Positions 56,505-64,000 of a DNA stretch of 64,000 bases are shown in pieces. The translations under genes were made by a program, and so were the position numbers. Source of the stretch: Beijerinckiaceae bacterium RH AL1 (GTDB lineage: Bacteria; Pseudomonadota; Alphaproteobacteria; Rhizobiales; Beijerinckiaceae); assembly GCA_901457705.2 (NCBI GenBank), contig LR590083.2:3720597-3784596 (forward strand). The letters are read 5' to 3'. The notes beneath the pieces were generated by a model. It worked only from the letters and a program-made list of their open reading frames with translations, searched no databases and was not told the origin of the DNA. Each line of letters begins with the position of its first letter. Position 1 is the first letter of the stretch.

Positions 56505-59102
56505 GTGAACAAGGCGGCAACGCGCGGCCAAGCTCGATTCTCAAATCGGGGCGGCGCCGATATGGTGCTTCGATTCGGGGCGCGGCGGAATGGCGAGGCT
56601 AGGGGAATGCGGCTGCGGCAGGGGGGTGCCGAGTACGCGCGCATGCGTTTCGTGGCGGGGCTGGGACTTGTCGCGACGGCGCTGCCGTCGACGGCAAGAG
56701 CCGGGCTCGCGGATCGACTGAGCCTGCTCGGCGACCCCGGCAGGAGTCACGATTCTTTTCTTCTGCCGCTGCTCGTCGGGTCGGTGCTCGTCACGGCGAC
56801 TGTCGCGCTGCTGCACTTGAGCAGCCGCCGCCGCGCGGCGCTGCGCGAGACCTCGCTGAGCCAGGCGCTGAGCGAGGTGACGGGCGAGGTCGACCGCGCC
56901 CGCACGTTTCTCGCCGTCGAGCCGCAGATCATCATCGTCTGGGGCCTGACCTCAAACGAGCCGACGATCGAGGGCGATCCTTCGCTCGTCAGCGACGTGC
57001 CGATCCTGCGCCGCGTCGTCGGCTTCGGGTCGTGGCTGCCGCCGGACCAGGCGCAGCAGCTCGACGGTCTGGTGGCGCGGCTGCGCGAGCGCGGCGAGGC
57101 GTTCCGGCTGCCGGTCGTCAGCCTGTCCGGGCGGCACCTCGAGACCGAGGGACGCGCCATCGCCGGGCGCGCCGTGGTGCGCATCCGCGACGTCTCGGGC
57201 GACCGGCTCGAGGTGAGCCGGCTGCGCGAGGCGCTGGCGCAGAGCACGGCCGAGCGCGACGCGCTGCGCGGCCTTCTCGATCAGATCCGCTATCCCGCCT
57301 GGTCGCGCGACGCGCTCGGCCGGCTGACCTGGGTCAACACCGCCTACGTCCGCGCGGTCGAGGCGAGCGACGCCCGCGACGCGCTCACCCGCGGCCTCGA
57401 GCTTCTCGAAAGCCCGGCGCGCGAAGCCGCCGCGGCGAGCCGCGCCCGCCTGCAGGTGTTCCGCGACAAGACCGCGGCCGTCATGGCCGGCTGGCGCTCG
57501 AGCCTCGATGTCGTCGAGGTGCCGCGCGAAGACTGCACGATGGGCATCGCCTTCGACACGACGGAGCTCGAGGCGGTGAAGGCCGAGCTCAAGGAGGCGC
57601 TCGCAGCGCACGCCCGCACGCTGGACCAGCTCGCGACCGCGGTCGCCATCTTCGATCGCCGCAAGAAGCTCGTCTTCTACAACGAGGCCTACTGCAAGCT
57701 GTTCGCCCTCGAGGAGACCTTCCTCGAGCAGCACCCGACGGAATCCGAGATCCTCGACAGGCTGCGGGCTCGCCGCATGCTGCCCGAGCAGGCGAATTAC
57801 CGCGAATGGAAGGAGCGGCACCTCGCCCGCTACCAGTCGCCGGAAACGCCGGCGCCGGAGATCTGGTACCTCCCCGACGGTCGCGCGCTGCGGGTTGTCG
57901 TGAACGCCAACCCGCAGAGCGGCGTCACATACCTCTTTGACGACCTGACGGAGCGCTACCGGCTCGAGACGGCCTTCATCGAGCAGTCGCGCGTGCAGAC
58001 CGACACGCTCGACACCCTGAAGGAGGGCGTGGCGGTGTTCGGCACCGACGGCCGCCTCAAGCTCTCGAACGCCGCCTTCGCGCGGCTCTGGCGCCTCGAG
58101 CCGACCGAGATCGCCGGCGAGCCGCACATCGACAGGGTGGCCGCGCTCTGCGCTCGGCTCGCCCCCGAAGCGGAGCCGTGGAGCGCGCTGCGCGGCAACG
58201 TCGCCGGGCTGCACGACCGCCGGCTCGGGATCGAGCTGCGCATCGCGCGTCGCGACGGCACGGTCGTCGATGCCACGACGGCGCCGCTGACCGACGGCTC
58301 CACGCTCATCACCTTCACCGACACGACGGCGAGCGTGAACGTCGAGCGCGCGCTGACCGAGCGCAACAAGGCGCTCATCGAGACCGAGCAGCTGCGCAAC
58401 GACTTCGTCCACCACGTCAGCTACGAGCTGCGCTCGCCGCTCACCAGCATCATCGGCTTCATCCAGCTTCTCGGGGACGGCTCGATCGGCCCGCTCAACC
58501 CGAAGCAGAGCGAGTACGTCGGCTATGTGATGAAGTCCTCGGCGGCGCTACTGGCGATCATCAACGACATTCTCGATCTCGCGACGATCGACACCGGCGT
58601 GCTCGAGCTGCATCTGAAGCGCATCGACGTGCTCGAGACGATCCGCAGCGCGGCCGAGGGCGTGCAGGACCGGCTCGCCGACGCCTCGCTCAGCCTGCAG
58701 ATCGTCGCGCTGCCCGAGATCGGCAGCTTCAAGGCCGATGCCAAGCGGGTCCGGCAGGTCCTGTTCAACCTCCTGTCCAACGCGATCGGGTTCTCGGCGC
58801 CGGGGCAGACCGTGACGCTCGCGGCGCTGCGCCGCGGCGACGAGATCGTCTTCAAGGTCTCCGACCAGGGCCGCGGCATTCCGGCCGAGGTGATCGCCCA
58901 CGTGTTCGACCGTTTCCACTCGAACACGATCGGCTCGCGCCACCGCGGCGTCGGACTGGGGCTGTCGATCGTCAAGAGCTTCGTCGAGCTACACGGCGGC
59001 CGTGTGCTCATCGATTCCGCGCCCGGCGTGGGGACCACGGTCACTTGCATCTTCCCGACCCATGATGAGAAGTTGCAGGCTGCCGAGCAGGCCGAGGAGT
59101 GA
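56505..59102 (+). CDS. divL: DivL-like sensor kinase homolog (H-box Tyr instead of His)
   Basis: 865 residues from the GTG at 56505; a later ATG (56562 or 56607) is possible. One membrane segment (LLPLLVGSVLVTATVALLHL), then PAS-like domains (~260-600), then dimerisation and ATPase domains (FKADAKRVRQVLFNLLSNAIGF N-box; DQGRGIPAEVI; GVGLGLSIVKSFVELHGG). The H-box reads FVHHVSYELRSPLTSIIGF: the usual SHELRTPL histidine is replaced by Tyr (about residue 640), the hallmark of DivL. DivL tunes CckA in the CtrA cell-cycle/polarity pathway of alphaproteobacteria. It is adjacent to tsaE, as in Caulobacter relatives. Confidence 0.88.
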   Translation: MNKAATRGQARFSNRGGADMVLRFGARRNGEARGMRLRQGGAEYARMRFVAGLGLVATALPSTARAGLADRLSLLGDPGRSHDSFLLPLLVGSVLVTATVALLHLSSRRRAALRETSLSQALSEVTGEVDRARTFLAVEPQIIIVWGLTSNEPTIEGDPSLVSDVPILRRVVGFGSWLPPDQAQQLDGLVARLRERGEAFRLPVVSLSGRHLETEGRAIAGRAVVRIRDVSGDRLEVSRLREALAQSTAERDALRGLLDQIRYPAWSRDALGRLTWVNTAYVRAVEASDARDALTRGLELLESPAREAAAASRARLQVFRDKTAAVMAGWRSSLDVVEVPREDCTMGIAFDTTELEAVKAELKEALAAHARTLDQLATAVAIFDRRKKLVFYNEAYCKLFALEETFLEQHPTESEILDRLRARRMLPEQANYREWKERHLARYQSPETPAPEIWYLPDGRALRVVVNANPQSGVTYLFDDLTERYRLETAFIEQSRVQTDTLDTLKEGVAVFGTDGRLKLSNAAFARLWRLEPTEIAGEPHIDRVAALCARLAPEAEPWSALRGNVAGLHDRRLGIELRIARRDGTVVDATTAPLTDGSTLITFTDTTASVNVERALTERNKALIETEQLRNDFVHHVSYELRSPLTSIIGFIQLLGDGSIGPLNPKQSEYVGYVMKSSAALLAIINDILDLATIDTGVLELHLKRIDVLETIRSAAEGVQDRLADASLSLQIVALPEIGSFKADAKRVRQVLFNLLSNAIGFSAPGQTVTLAALRRGDEIVFKVSDQGRGIPAEVIAHVFDRFHSNTIGSRHRGVGLGLSIVKSFVELHGGRVLIDSAPGVGTTVTCIFPTHDEKLQAAEQAEE

Positions 59103-59106
59103 CTGG

Positions 59107-60678
59107 ATGGCCGTCGAGGCGTTGCAAGGACCGCGGGCGGGGGCGCCGTGGTTGGTCGATGTCGCCGACGAGGCGGCGACGGCCTCGCTCGCCGCGGACA
59201 TCGCCTCGCTCGTCAAGGCCGGCGATCTCGTCACGCTCTCCGGCGATCTGGGCTCCGGCAAGACCACCTTCGCCCGCGCGCTGATCCGCAATCTCGTCGG
59301 CGACCCGGAGCTCGAGGTGCCGAGCCCGACCTTCACGCTCATCCAGGTCTACGAGAGTGCGGTGAAGGACGGGGCGCAGTTCCCCATCGTCCACGCCGAC
59401 CTCTACCGCATCAAGGAGCCCTCCGAGCTGGCGGAGCTCGGCTGGGAGGAAGCGGCCGACGGCGCGCTCGTCCTCGTCGAGTGGCCCGAGCGGGCCGGCG
59501 GCGGCCTCGCCGGCGACCGGCTCGACATCACGTTCCACCCCAGCGCAGATGGGCGCAGCGACGCGCGCCTCATCTCGGTGGCCGGCGTCGGGAGCTTCGC
59601 CTCGCGCCTCGCGCTGTCGCGGGCGATCCGCGGGCTGTTCCAGCGCAGCGGCTTCGCCGACGCGACGCGCGTCTTCATGATGGGCGATGCCTCGACGCGC
59701 GCCTACGAGCGGCTCGTGAAGCCGGACGGCTCGCGGGCGATCCTCATGATCTCGCCGCCGCGGCCGGACGGCCCGGCGATCCGCTTCGGCAAGCCCTATA
59801 GCGCCATCGCCCACCTCGCCGAGGACATCCGGCCCTATCTGGCGATCGGCGCCGGCCTGCGCGCCGCCGGCTTTTCGGCGCCGCAGGTCTACGCCCATGA
59901 CGCCAATGCCGGCCTGGCGATCATCGAGGATCTCGGCGCCGACCTGCTCGTCGACGAGACGGGGATCATCGTCGAGCGCTACGACGAGGCGGTGGCGGCG
60001 CTGGCCAAGCTCCATGCGACCGAGATGCCGGCGACCCTGCCCGACGGCGCGGGCGGCGCGTACGAAATCCCGCCCTACGACGTCGAAGCCCTGCTGATCG
60101 AGGCGGAGCTTCTGCCCGAATGGTACGCGCCGCACATCGCCAAGGTGATGGCGCCGTCGGGGGCCAAGGCGCAATTCCTCAACCTGTGGCGCGACGCGCT
60201 GGCCGATGTCGTCGCGGGTTCGCAGACCTGGACGCTGCGCGACTACCACTCGCCGAACCTGCTGTGGCTCGCCGGTCGCGAAGGGCTGGCGCGCGTCGGT
60301 ATGATCGACTTCCAGGACTGCGTGATCGGCCACCCCGCCTACGACGTCGCCTCGCTGCTGCAGGATGCGCGCGTCACCGTGCCGGCCGAGGTCGAGGTGC
60401 GGCTGCTCACCCACTATGCAAAAGCCCGGCGCGCCGCCGACCCCAGCTTCGACATGGCCGCCTTCGCTAAGGCCTACGCCATCCTCGGCGCGCAGCGTGC
60501 TACGAAAATTTTAGGAATTTTCGCAAGGCTCGATAAACGAGATCACAAGCCGCAATACCTCGTTCACATCCCGCGCATACGGACGTACCTGCGGAAGAAT
60601 CTGGCGCACCCTGCCCTGGCGGAGCTGAAGACGTGGGTCGAGCAGAACGTGCCGAGCATCCTGACGGCCGACACCTGA
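59107..60678 (+). CDS. tsaE-amgK: TsaE (tRNA t6A ATPase) fused to an AmgK-like phosphotransferase
   Basis: 523 residues. N-terminal ~165 is TsaE: SGDLGSGKTTFARALIRNL (Walker A), EVPSPTFTLIQVYE, VHADLYRIKEPSELAELGWEE and VLVEWPERA; it is needed for threonylcarbamoyl-A37 tRNA synthesis. From ~190 an aminoglycoside-phosphotransferase-fold kinase follows: MGDASTRAYERLVK, catalytic LRDYHSPNLLWLAG, metal-binding MIDFQDCVIGHPAYDVASLLQDAR. These motifs fit AmgK (anomeric MurNAc/GlcNAc kinase). The next gene is MurU-like, supporting a peptidoglycan sugar recycling role for the C-terminal half. It follows divL by 4 bp. Confidence 0.9.
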   Translation: MAVEALQGPRAGAPWLVDVADEAATASLAADIASLVKAGDLVTLSGDLGSGKTTFARALIRNLVGDPELEVPSPTFTLIQVYESAVKDGAQFPIVHADLYRIKEPSELAELGWEEAADGALVLVEWPERAGGGLAGDRLDITFHPSADGRSDARLISVAGVGSFASRLALSRAIRGLFQRSGFADATRVFMMGDASTRAYERLVKPDGSRAILMISPPRPDGPAIRFGKPYSAIAHLAEDIRPYLAIGAGLRAAGFSAPQVYAHDANAGLAIIEDLGADLLVDETGIIVERYDEAVAALAKLHATEMPATLPDGAGGAYEIPPYDVEALLIEAELLPEWYAPHIAKVMAPSGAKAQFLNLWRDALADVVAGSQTWTLRDYHSPNLLWLAGREGLARVGMIDFQDCVIGHPAYDVASLLQDARVTVPAEVEVRLLTHYAKARRAADPSFDMAAFAKAYAILGAQRATKILGIFARLDKRDHKPQYLVHIPRIRTYLRKNLAHPALAELKTWVEQNVPSILTADT

Positions 60679-60740
60679 GCGTGCCGCGCGATGCCCTCGC
60701 CGCTCTCGCCCGTCTGTCGCGCGAGCCGGCGCCGACGCCC

Positions 60741-61466
60741 ATGACGCCGCTTTCGCCCTCGACGGCGATGGTCTTCGCCGCCGGGCTCGGCACGCGCATG
60801 CGGCCCGTCACCGACACGATCCCGAAGCCGCTCGTCGAGGTCGGCGGCAAGGCGCTGATCGACCACATGCTCGACCGCTTCGCCGCGGCCGGCCTCGCGC
60901 GGGCGATCGTCAACGTGCACTACCGCGCCGAGCAGATCGAGGCGCACCTGAAGGGCCGCCAAAATCCCGAGATCGTCATCTCGGACGAGCGCGCCAAGCT
61001 GCTCGACCAGGGCGGCGGCATCAAGCTCGCCCTGCCGCTGATCGGCGACGAGCCCTTCTTCATCTGCAACACCGACGCCTTCTGGCTCGAGGGGCCGCAC
61101 TCGAACCTCCGCGCGCTGGCGGAGCGCTGGAACCCCGAGACGATGGACGTGATGCTGCTCGTCGCGGCGACGACCTCGTCCGTCGGCGTCGACTGGGCCG
61201 GCGACTTCCACATGCTGCCCGACGGCCGCCTAGTGAAGCGCGAGGAGCGCGGCGTCGCTCCCTTCGTCTACGCCGGCGTCGGGATCATGAAGGCCTCGCT
61301 GTTCGAGGGCGCGCCGGACGGGCCGTTCCGCCTCGCGCCGTACTTCTTCGACACCGCCGCCAAGGGGCGCCTCTACGGCCATCGTCTCGACGGCCGCTGG
61401 CTGCACGTCGGCACGCCCGAGGCGATCGCCGAGGCCGAGGAGACGATCCGGCGGTCGGTGTACTGA
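60741..61466 (+). CDS. murU: MurU-like nucleotidyltransferase (MurNAc-1-phosphate uridylyltransferase)
   Basis: 241 residues from ATG 60741; GTG 60681, 3 nt after the previous stop, would add 20. The nucleotide-binding motif MVFAAGLGTRMRPVTDTIPKPLVEVGGKALIDHML places it in the sugar-1-phosphate NTP transferase family. FICNTDAFWLEGP and the C-terminal LHVGTPEAIAEAE are as in MurU. With the AmgK-like kinase it would turn MurNAc into UDP-MurNAc, bypassing de novo synthesis. No separate lipase or lysozyme genes are nearby. Confidence 0.87.
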   Translation: MTPLSPSTAMVFAAGLGTRMRPVTDTIPKPLVEVGGKALIDHMLDRFAAAGLARAIVNVHYRAEQIEAHLKGRQNPEIVISDERAKLLDQGGGIKLALPLIGDEPFFICNTDAFWLEGPHSNLRALAERWNPETMDVMLLVAATTSSVGVDWAGDFHMLPDGRLVKREERGVAPFVYAGVGIMKASLFEGAPDGPFRLAPYFFDTAAKGRLYGHRLDGRWLHVGTPEAIAEAEETIRRSVY

Positions 61467-61495
61467 AGAGGCGCGCAACGTCGCGAGCGTTGACA

Positions 61496-61999
61496 ATGCG
61501 CGTCCGCGACGCGCATCACCCGCGCGGCATGCTCGACACGTCCGATCTCGATCCCGTCATCCACGTCATCCAGTCGTCGTTGACGCCGATCTTCTTGCTC
61601 ACCGCCGTGGCGAGCCTTCTCGGCGTGTTCACCACGCGGCTCGCGCGCGTATCGGATCAGGTGAAGGCGCTGTCGGCGACGGTCGAGAGCGGCGGCATCG
61701 ACGACGTGGCGATCAAGCGCCGGCTCGCCTTCCTGCGCCATCGCTCGCATGCGCTCGAGATCGCGGTCATCCTCGGCTCGATCGCCGGCGCCTGCACCTG
61801 CGGCACCGTGCTGGCGCTGTTCCTCAGCTTGCTGCGGGCCCGCGCCACCTCGGCGATCCTGTTCACGCTGTTTGGCGCCGGCATCCTTGCGACGATCGGC
61901 GCGCTTGCATCCTTCCTGGCCGAAGTGCTCGTGGCCACCCGCGGCATCCGCGCCGACGTCGCGCACAAGTTCGAGCGCATGGACCAGACCCTCAGATGA
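61496..61999 (+). CDS. DUF2721 family membrane protein
   Basis: 167 residues from ATG 61496 (ATG 61529, MLDTSDLDPVIHVIQSSLTP, is a plausible later start). Three membrane segments: PIFLLTAVASLLGVFTTRLARV, AVILGSIAGACTCGTVLALFLSLL and ILFTLFGAGILATIGALASFLAEV. The family has no settled function. Its stop overlaps the GST start (ATGA). Confidence 0.8.
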   Translation: MRVRDAHHPRGMLDTSDLDPVIHVIQSSLTPIFLLTAVASLLGVFTTRLARVSDQVKALSATVESGGIDDVAIKRRLAFLRHRSHALEIAVILGSIAGACTCGTVLALFLSLLRARATSAILFTLFGAGILATIGALASFLAEVLVATRGIRADVAHKFERMDQTLR

Positions 62000-62652
62000 T
62001 CGTCCTGCACCATCTCGAGCACTCGCGCTCGCAGCGCATCGCCTGGCTTCTCGAGGAGCTCGGCCTCCCCTACGAGATCAAGCGCTACAAGCGGAACCCG
62101 AAGACGATGCTGGCGCCGCCGGAGCTGAGGGCGGTGCACCCGCTCGGCAAGGCGCCGATCGTCGAGGAAGACGGTCGCGTGCTGATCGAGTCCGGCGCGA
62201 TCATCGACGAGCTGATCACGCGCTACGGTGCCGATAGCGGGCTGCGGCCGGCGGAAGGCACGCCCGACCACCTGCGCTACTCGACCTTCCTGCACTTCGC
62301 CGAGGGCTCGCAGATGCCGCCGCTGTTGCTGCGCCTCGTCTTCAGCCGCATCGTCGAGATGTCGCCGGCGCTGCTGCGGCCGCTGACGAAGGCGATCGCC
62401 GCACCGGTCAACAAGGGCTTCATCGCGCCCAACATCAAGAGCCAGCTCGACTTCTTGAACGGCGAGCTGTCCGCGCGGCCGTGGTTCGCCGGCGACGCCT
62501 TCAGCGGTGCCGACATCCAGATGAGCTTTCCGATGGAGATGGCGCAGCAGCGCGGCGGCCTCGACCAGCGGTGGCCGAAGCTCGTCGGCTTCCTCGACGC
62601 CATCCGCGCCCGGCCCGCCTACGTGCGGGCCAAGGCGAAGATCGGAGCCTGA
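61996..62652 (+). CDS. Glutathione S-transferase family protein
   Basis: 218 residues. N-terminal thioredoxin-like domain with LEHSRSQRIAWLLEELGLPYEIKRY, the cis-Pro region LGKAPIVEEDGRVLIESGAIIDEL, and a C-terminal helical domain with FSGADIQMSFPMEMA. It resembles GST-like proteins with Ser at the catalytic position. Function (detoxification or stress) is not specific. ATG overlaps the DUF2721 stop. Confidence 0.88.
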   Translation: MIVLHHLEHSRSQRIAWLLEELGLPYEIKRYKRNPKTMLAPPELRAVHPLGKAPIVEEDGRVLIESGAIIDELITRYGADSGLRPAEGTPDHLRYSTFLHFAEGSQMPPLLLRLVFSRIVEMSPALLRPLTKAIAAPVNKGFIAPNIKSQLDFLNGELSARPWFAGDAFSGADIQMSFPMEMAQQRGGLDQRWPKLVGFLDAIRARPAYVRAKAKIGA

Positions 62653-62663
62653 AGCGTCGCCCG

Positions 62664-63761
62664 TCAGATCGACGGCTTGGCTTCGAGGTTCTCCAGCTCC
62701 TTTGGGTCGACCGCGACGAGCGGATCGAACGGTAGCTTCTTGCGCAACGTCCCCACCGTGACGTGCGGCCAGCTCAGCCCGTTGAAATCGAGCAGCACGG
62801 TCTGCGTGTACTGCAGGACAAGGTGATCGGGGTGGCCGCCGGCGCCCTTCACCTTCTCGATCCAGAAAATCGCAGTGACCTTGCTTGCCTTGGCGTTGGG
62901 TCCGTCGGCAGCGCCTTGGAGGAAGGCGGTGTTGCTGGTGCCGCCGCCGGCAACGGGTGTGTGGTCGGTCGAGATGACGAAGACCGTCGTCTCGGTGATC
63001 GTCAGGCCCTGGATCGCCGTTTTGAGGACGCTGTTGGGATTGTCGACCATCGCCTGCGTCACGCCGGTGATGTTGGCCGCGGGCGAGCGGAAGGCGCTCG
63101 GCTGCGACAGGTTCTGCTCCGGGAAATGCAGCCCCGTGCCGCCGTTGATCGGGAACGGCAGGATGTTGGTGTCGTCGATCTTGGGGCCGCCGCTCACGAC
63201 CAACGGGACACCCTGGGCCAGGATCGTCGTGCCGTGCGGGATCGAGGCCATCCGCACGACGGTGCCGGGCTCCTTCGGGTCGGTGGTCGCCGGCACGCGC
63301 GCCCAGATACCGGGCTCGATGTGCAGGCCAGCCGGCTTGCCGTTCACCTTCACGTTGTGGTCGGCGATCTGCTGCAGGTAGGTGACGCCGAACATGTCGA
63401 TGTCGTTCTGCAGCAGCCCACGGTTGGGGATGCTGCCGGGAATCTCCTCGAAGGCCAGCGTCTCCTCGGTGACGTTGATCTCGAGGAAGCGGTCCTGCTT
63501 CGGCGGATCGCCGGCCTTGGCCCGATGCGGGCGCCAGATCACGTTGAAGCCCTTTCCGCTCCAGGTGCCGAGCAGGTCGCGCAGCGGCCCGAGCGGGTCC
63601 TTGAAGACGATCGGCGGAAGCGGCTTGATCGGAATGCCGGGCAGCGAGAACGCCTCGATATGCGTGATCGGGGCGTCGGCCTGCGGGGCCGGCGGCTCGG
63701 GGATCGGCGGAAGCGGCTCGAAGGAAAAATTGGGCGCCAGTCGCATGGCATCCTCCCACAT
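62664..63761 (-). CDS. Nitrobindin-like (FABP-type) heme-binding domain protein
   Basis: 365 residues from ATG 63761, no signal peptide. A Pro-rich N-terminus (~15-50: PLPPIPEPPAPQ, PIKPLPPIVF) precedes LRDLLGTWSGKGFNVIWRPH, whose GTWxGxG is the nitrobindin/THAP4 heme-domain signature. The domain is larger than the usual ~160 residues, with long insertions, ending FNGLSWPHVTVGTLRK. The usual heme-ligand His near the C-terminus is a candidate (WPHV). Convergent with the GST gene, 11 bp apart. Confidence 0.6.
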   Translation of the reverse strand: MWEDAMRLAPNFSFEPLPPIPEPPAPQADAPITHIEAFSLPGIPIKPLPPIVFKDPLGPLRDLLGTWSGKGFNVIWRPHRAKAGDPPKQDRFLEINVTEETLAFEEIPGSIPNRGLLQNDIDMFGVTYLQQIADHNVKVNGKPAGLHIEPGIWARVPATTDPKEPGTVVRMASIPHGTTILAQGVPLVVSGGPKIDDTNILPFPINGGTGLHFPEQNLSQPSAFRSPAANITGVTQAMVDNPNSVLKTAIQGLTITETTVFVISTDHTPVAGGGTSNTAFLQGAADGPNAKASKVTAIFWIEKVKGAGGHPDHLVLQYTQTVLLDFNGLSWPHVTVGTLRKKLPFDPLVAVDPKELENLEAKPSI

Positions 63762-64000
63762 TAGAGCGGAGAAGTCTTCCTAATTGCGCCGACAAGGGCA
63801 CAATTTTAGGTAGTATTTCGAGATATATTGTTGCTGACGAATGCTGTTCTACAATTATTTCGAATTGGGCGCGATGATACTTTGGGCTTTGAGACGATGG
63901 TCGAACCTCAACGGCCGGCGATGCACGGCGTGATCGCCCCATCCAAAGCGCGCAAAGCTTGACCGAAAGTACGCAAATGCGTACGCTGATGCCATGAGAA
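63762..64000 (+). other. Upstream region at the right edge, with a palindrome
   Basis: 239 bp, AT-rich near 63780-63880 (promoter of the minus-strand gene expected). A perfect palindrome-like element GTACGCAAATGCGTAC lies at 63969-63984. A rightward ATG at 63994 could begin a gene beyond the window, with the palindrome as its operator; too little sequence remains to judge. Confidence 0.4.

Overview
The window is GC-rich chromosomal DNA from an alphaproteobacterium, most likely of the Hyphomicrobiales (Rhizobiales) type. Three things point that way: a DivL-type kinase with tyrosine in place of the H-box histidine, lying directly upstream of tsaE; a tRNA-His with the alphaproteobacterial A73 discriminator; and typical biuret/oxalurate-type amidohydrolase and Liv-transporter gene sets. 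The exact genus cannot be read from the sequence.

Left part (1-33.7 kb), mostly core or metabolic genes. A selenoprotein formate dehydrogenase alpha subunit runs off the left edge. It has an in-frame UGA and a bacterial SECIS hairpin, and faces a Sec-decoding cassette made of tRNA-Sec and one reading frame encoding SelA joined to SelD. Next comes a tightly overlapping nitrogen-salvage operon (biuret-hydrolase-like enzyme, NCS2-type permease, AtzG-like, AtzE-like, HpxZ), preceded by a sigma-54-like site. Then follow an MFS symporter and a beta-barrel protein, tRNA-Gln, a glycosyltransferase, a DHA2 exporter, ugd, and the dTDP-rhamnose operon rfbCBDA. A branched-chain amino-acid ABC operon (livK-H-M plus a fused livG-livF) and a coiled-coil porin come after it. 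A small low-GC patch at about 27.1-28.8 kb carries a frameshifted unknown gene and an orphan barstar-like gene. It is followed by tRNA-Lys, a DUF4424 protein, rho, dadA and a small unknown gene.

Island (33,843-55,514, about 21.7 kb). The boundaries are a perfect 48-bp direct repeat of the 3' part of tRNA-His. The intact tRNA-His and a tyrosine integrase sit at the right end. Inside are a ~80-bp tandem repeat array; an IS3 element with a clean 4-bp target duplication that splits a 140-codon gene which can be rebuilt; a cluster of exported proteins of unknown function, including one with three TonB-C-like domains; an XRE regulator cut by an IS21 element that itself contains an ISL3 element; an integrase relic; and a 5.2-kb segment bounded by an 87-bp inverted repeat. 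That segment carries defence-type genes: a DUF262+HNH nuclease, an unknown protein, and an OLD-like ATPase whose TOPRIM half is in a different frame. A serine recombinase precedes the integrase. No conjugation, replication or phage structural genes are seen.

Right part (55.6-64 kb) returns to core genes: ubiG, divL, a tsaE-sugar kinase fusion, a murU-like nucleotidyltransferase (probable cell-wall sugar recycling with the kinase), a DUF2721 membrane protein, a GST, and a nitrobindin-like protein.

The strongest candidates for something undescribed are the exported-protein cluster with the triple TonB-C protein, the inverted-repeat-bounded defence-like module with the split OLD/TOPRIM gene, and the SelA-SelD single reading frame. 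None of these is proven novel from sequence alone.
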